From positions 1 through 7,334 of the forward strand of contig SXMI01000059.1 of assembly GCA_005777415.1 (NCBI GenBank): 7,334 nt of DNA, read 5' to 3'. The DNA is from Actinomycetota bacterium (GTDB lineage Bacteria; Actinomycetota; Acidimicrobiia; Acidimicrobiales; Microtrichaceae). Below are positions 5,514-7,334 of this stretch, in pieces; position 1 is the first letter of the stretch; each line of letters begins with the position of its first letter. A model generated the notes under the pieces. The model was given only the letters and a program-made list of their open reading frames with translations, did no database searches and was not told where the DNA came from. A program made the translations under genes and the position numbers.

Positions 5514-5523
5514 ACCGTAGGCT
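5514..5523. promoter_or_regulatory. Overlapping divergent -10 hexamers, menH / menD
   Basis: The ten bases ACCGTAGGCT hold TAGGCT on the plus strand (5518-5523; 10 nt before the menD ATG) and TACGGT on the minus strand (5519-5514; 6 nt before the menH GTG), sharing the TA at 5518-5519. Both transcripts would be leaderless or nearly so. Only 26 bp separate the two start codons, so each promoter's -35 region must lie inside the other gene. Confidence 0.6.
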
Positions 5524-5533
5524 CCCCCTGCCC

Positions 5534-7279
5534 ATGTCCGACGATCCGCTCCCTCCTCCGCCCACCTCCGGGGACCTGGCGGCGACCTACTGCGCCACCG
5601 TGGTCGACGAGTGGGTCGCGCTCGGACTGCGCCACGCCGTCGTGGCCCCCGGGTCACGCTCCACGCCGCTGGCCCTGGCCCTGCTCGCCGACGGGCGCCT
5701 GCGCGTCGAGGTGGTGCTCGACGAGCGGGCCGCCGGATTCGTGGCGCTCGGCACCGCGGCGGCGACGCGGGTGCCGTCCCTCGTGCTCTGCACCAGCGGG
5801 ACGGCCGCCGCCGAGTTCCACGCCGCCGTGGTGGAGTCGCACCAGTCGGCGGTCCCGATGCTGGTGGTCACGGCGGACCGACCGCCGGAGTTGCAGGGGG
5901 TGTGGGCGCCACAGACCATCGACCAGCGCCAGCTCTACGGCGACGCCGTCCGCTGGTACTGCGAACCGGGCCCGCCCGAGGCCGGCGGGTCGCCGTGGTG
6001 GCGCGACCTGGCCCGGGACGCGCTGAGCCGCACCCTCGGCGTGGTCCCCGGGCCGGTGCACCTGAACCTGGCGTTCCGCGAGCCGCTCGTCGGTTCGCCG
6101 GGCGAGCTCCCCGATCGCCGGGGTGAGCTGCCGTCGCTCCCGCCGGAGGGTGCCGAGTGGGGGCTCACCGACGAGGAGCTGGGGCGGCTCGTCGGTGCGG
6201 TCGGCGGCCGTCGGGGCGTGCTCGTCGCCGGGGTCCGGACCGCCCGGAACCCCGCCGAGGCCGCCGCGATCCACGAGTTGGCCCGGGCCCTGGGCTGGCC
6301 CGTGATCTGCGACGCCCTCTCCGGGTGTCGGGACGGCTCACCGCAGGTCGTGGCCTGCTCGGACCTGATCCTGCGAGACCCCGGAACCGCCGCCCGCCTC
6401 CGTCCCGAGGTCGTGATCCGCACCGGTGGGCTGCTCGCATCCAAGGTGCTGTCCCAGTGGCTCGCCGGGTCAGGTGCCCTGCAGGTCGGTCTGGACCGCT
6501 CGGACCGGGTGCCCGACCCCGACCGCCTGCTGGCACGCTCCCTCGTCGCCGACCCGGTGGTCGTGGCCGCACAGCTACGCCGGATGGCTCCGGCCCCGGC
6601 CCCGGACGACTGGTGGCCCGGGTGGTCCGCCGCCGAGGCGTCGGCCCGGACGGCGGTCCGCTCCGACCTGGAGGGCGACCCCGGTCCGAGCGAGCCGGCC
6701 GTGGCCGTCGACGTGCTGGCCTCGGTGCCGGTCGGCGGCGCCCTGGTCGTCGCCTCCTCCATGCCGGTTCGCGACCTGGAGTGGTTCGCACCGCCGCATC
6801 CGGACGCATGGGTGTGGTCCAACCGCGGCGCCAACGGGATCGACGGGGTGGTCTCGACGGCCCTGGGCGTCGCCGCGACGGGCCGGCCGACGACCGCACT
6901 GGTGGGGGACCTGGCGTTCCTCCACGACTCGACTGCGCTCGTGGGTCTGCGGGAACGTGAGGTGGACCTGGTCGTCGTGGTCGTCGACAACGACGGGGGC
7001 GGCATCTTCTCGTTCCTGCCCCAGCGCGGTGCGCTGGATCCCGAGGCGTTCGAGCGGCTCTTCGGGACGCCGCACGGGACGGACCTGGTCGCCCTCGCTC
7101 AGGCGCACGGCCTGCCCGCCGAGCGGGTCCGGTCCCGGGCGGGCCTGCAGGCGGCGCTGTCGGGGGCCCGCGCCCGGGGCGGTGTCCGGGTCGTGGTCGT
7201 CGACAGCGACCGGGACCACAACGTCGCCGTGCACGCCCGCCTCGTCGAGGCGGTCGCAGCGTCCCTCGCCCCGACCTGA
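5534..7279 (+). CDS. menD: SEPHCHC synthase (MenD)
   Basis: A 581-residue thiamine-diphosphate enzyme that joins isochorismate and decarboxylated 2-oxoglutarate, the first committed step of the o-succinylbenzoate route. Length fits the family (about 550-580). Motifs in order: PGSRSTPL with G40-L46; DERAAGFVALG with the ThDP-activating glutamate E64; CTSGTA; TADRPPEL at 113-120; PQTIDQ with Q127; SSMPVRD at 408-414; NRGANGIDG at 430-438; the ThDP/Mg motif starting GDL at 458-460 and ending DNDGGGIFSFLP from D485. Two small departures from the usual pattern: the residue before Q127 is proline where asparagine (ANQ) is common, and GASGIDG reads GANGIDG. The ATG at 5534 is set by the TAGGCT box 10 nt upstream and by the N-terminal domain beginning about 13 residues in; an upstream frame extension would overlap menH. 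Nothing looks truncated. Confidence 0.96.
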   Translation: MSDDPLPPPPTSGDLAATYCATVVDEWVALGLRHAVVAPGSRSTPLALALLADGRLRVEVVLDERAAGFVALGTAAATRVPSLVLCTSGTAAAEFHAAVVESHQSAVPMLVVTADRPPELQGVWAPQTIDQRQLYGDAVRWYCEPGPPEAGGSPWWRDLARDALSRTLGVVPGPVHLNLAFREPLVGSPGELPDRRGELPSLPPEGAEWGLTDEELGRLVGAVGGRRGVLVAGVRTARNPAEAAAIHELARALGWPVICDALSGCRDGSPQVVACSDLILRDPGTAARLRPEVVIRTGGLLASKVLSQWLAGSGALQVGLDRSDRVPDPDRLLARSLVADPVVVAAQLRRMAPAPAPDDWWPGWSAAEASARTAVRSDLEGDPGPSEPAVAVDVLASVPVGGALVVASSMPVRDLEWFAPPHPDAWVWSNRGANGIDGVVSTALGVAATGRPTTALVGDLAFLHDSTALVGLREREVDLVVVVVDNDGGGIFSFLPQRGALDPEAFERLFGTPHGTDLVALAQAHGLPAERVRSRAGLQAALSGARARGGVRVVVVDSDRDHNVAVHARLVEAVAASLAPT

Positions 7280-7308
7280 CGGACCGGTCGGGGCGGCCGC
7301 ACCGCGGC

Positions 7309-7314
7309 TAGCGT
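7309..7314 (+). promoter_or_regulatory. Possible -10 hexamer for a gene beyond the window
   Basis: TAGCGT, identical to the boxes at 172-177, 286-291 and 3134-3139, lies 30 bp after the menD stop in the 55-bp non-coding tail (7280-7334). No ATG or GTG occurs in the remaining 20 bp, so if it is a promoter the next start is more than 20 nt away, unlike the leaderless spacing elsewhere. Support is motif identity only. The rest of the tail holds short GC-rich palindromes and no convincing terminator. Confidence 0.3.
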
Positions 7315-7334
7315 CGGCGGCGACGCCGGCGAGC

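Noticed and set aside
5508..5657. N-terminal extension of MenH to an upstream start
   Set aside because: It would run antisense through the menD start and the shared promoter and has no conserved content; the GTG at 5507 has a -10 box 6 nt upstream.
3459..6026. 855-codon plus-strand frame crossing the PH gene, menA, menH and menD
   Set aside because: It is out of frame with all the recognisable plus-strand proteins and has shadow-type composition.
7282..7312. Run of short palindromes (GACCGGTC, GCGGCCGC, CCGCGG, GCTAGC) that looks like a cloning polylinker
   Set aside because: In DNA this GC-rich such 6-8 bp palindromes arise easily; the order matches no vector I recognise and there is no other vector sequence.
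1..7334. CRISPR, tRNA/rRNA, insertion sequence, prophage or defence system
   Set aside because: I saw no tRNA-like cloverleaf, repeat-spacer pattern, transposase, integrase, terminal inverted repeats or nuclease/defence proteins; the 194-277 repeats are contiguous with no variable spacers.

Overview
The window is very GC-rich (mostly G/C at third codon positions, densely packed genes) and looks like the chromosome of a high-GC actinobacterium. Acidimicrobiia is my best guess, based on the short TAGSST -10 boxes sitting directly on start codons, the gene content and the protein flavour; this is an inference, not a proof. Nothing indicates a phage, plasmid or insertion sequence.

Layout, left to right. 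(1) The first 55 codons of a DUF255/YyaL-type thioredoxin-fold protein run leftwards off the window edge. (2) A 133-bp divergent intergenic region carries three 28-bp direct repeats, each holding a perfect 13-bp palindrome. (3) A short-chain dehydrogenase reads rightwards. (4) A two-gene leftward operon follows: menE (o-succinylbenzoate-CoA ligase), then a double-VOC-domain protein. (5) Divergent from menE lie a small two-TM PH-like membrane protein and menA (DHNA polyprenyltransferase). (6) menH (SHCHC synthase, alpha/beta hydrolase) reads leftwards, convergent with menA and divergent from menD. (7) menD (SEPHCHC synthase) reads rightwards, followed by 55 bp of non-coding sequence.

The core is a menaquinone (vitamin K2) biosynthesis locus. 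MenD converts isochorismate plus 2-oxoglutarate to SEPHCHC. MenH removes pyruvate to give SHCHC. MenE activates o-succinylbenzoate to its CoA thioester, and MenA prenylates DHNA at the membrane. menF, menC, menB and menG are not in the window. Instead of one operon, the men genes alternate in orientation (-, +, -, +) with gaps of 8 to 47 bp.

The most striking non-coding signal is that nearly every transcription-unit start has a TAnnnT hexamer (TAGCGT, TAGGCT, TACCGT or TACGGT) 6 to 10 nt before the start codon, implying largely leaderless mRNAs. In both divergent men gene pairs, two oppositely directed hexamers overlap on one shared TA. The only clear Shine-Dalgarno sequences are before the operon-internal VOC gene and before menE, where a possible 9-codon leaderless upstream ORF overlaps the menE start.
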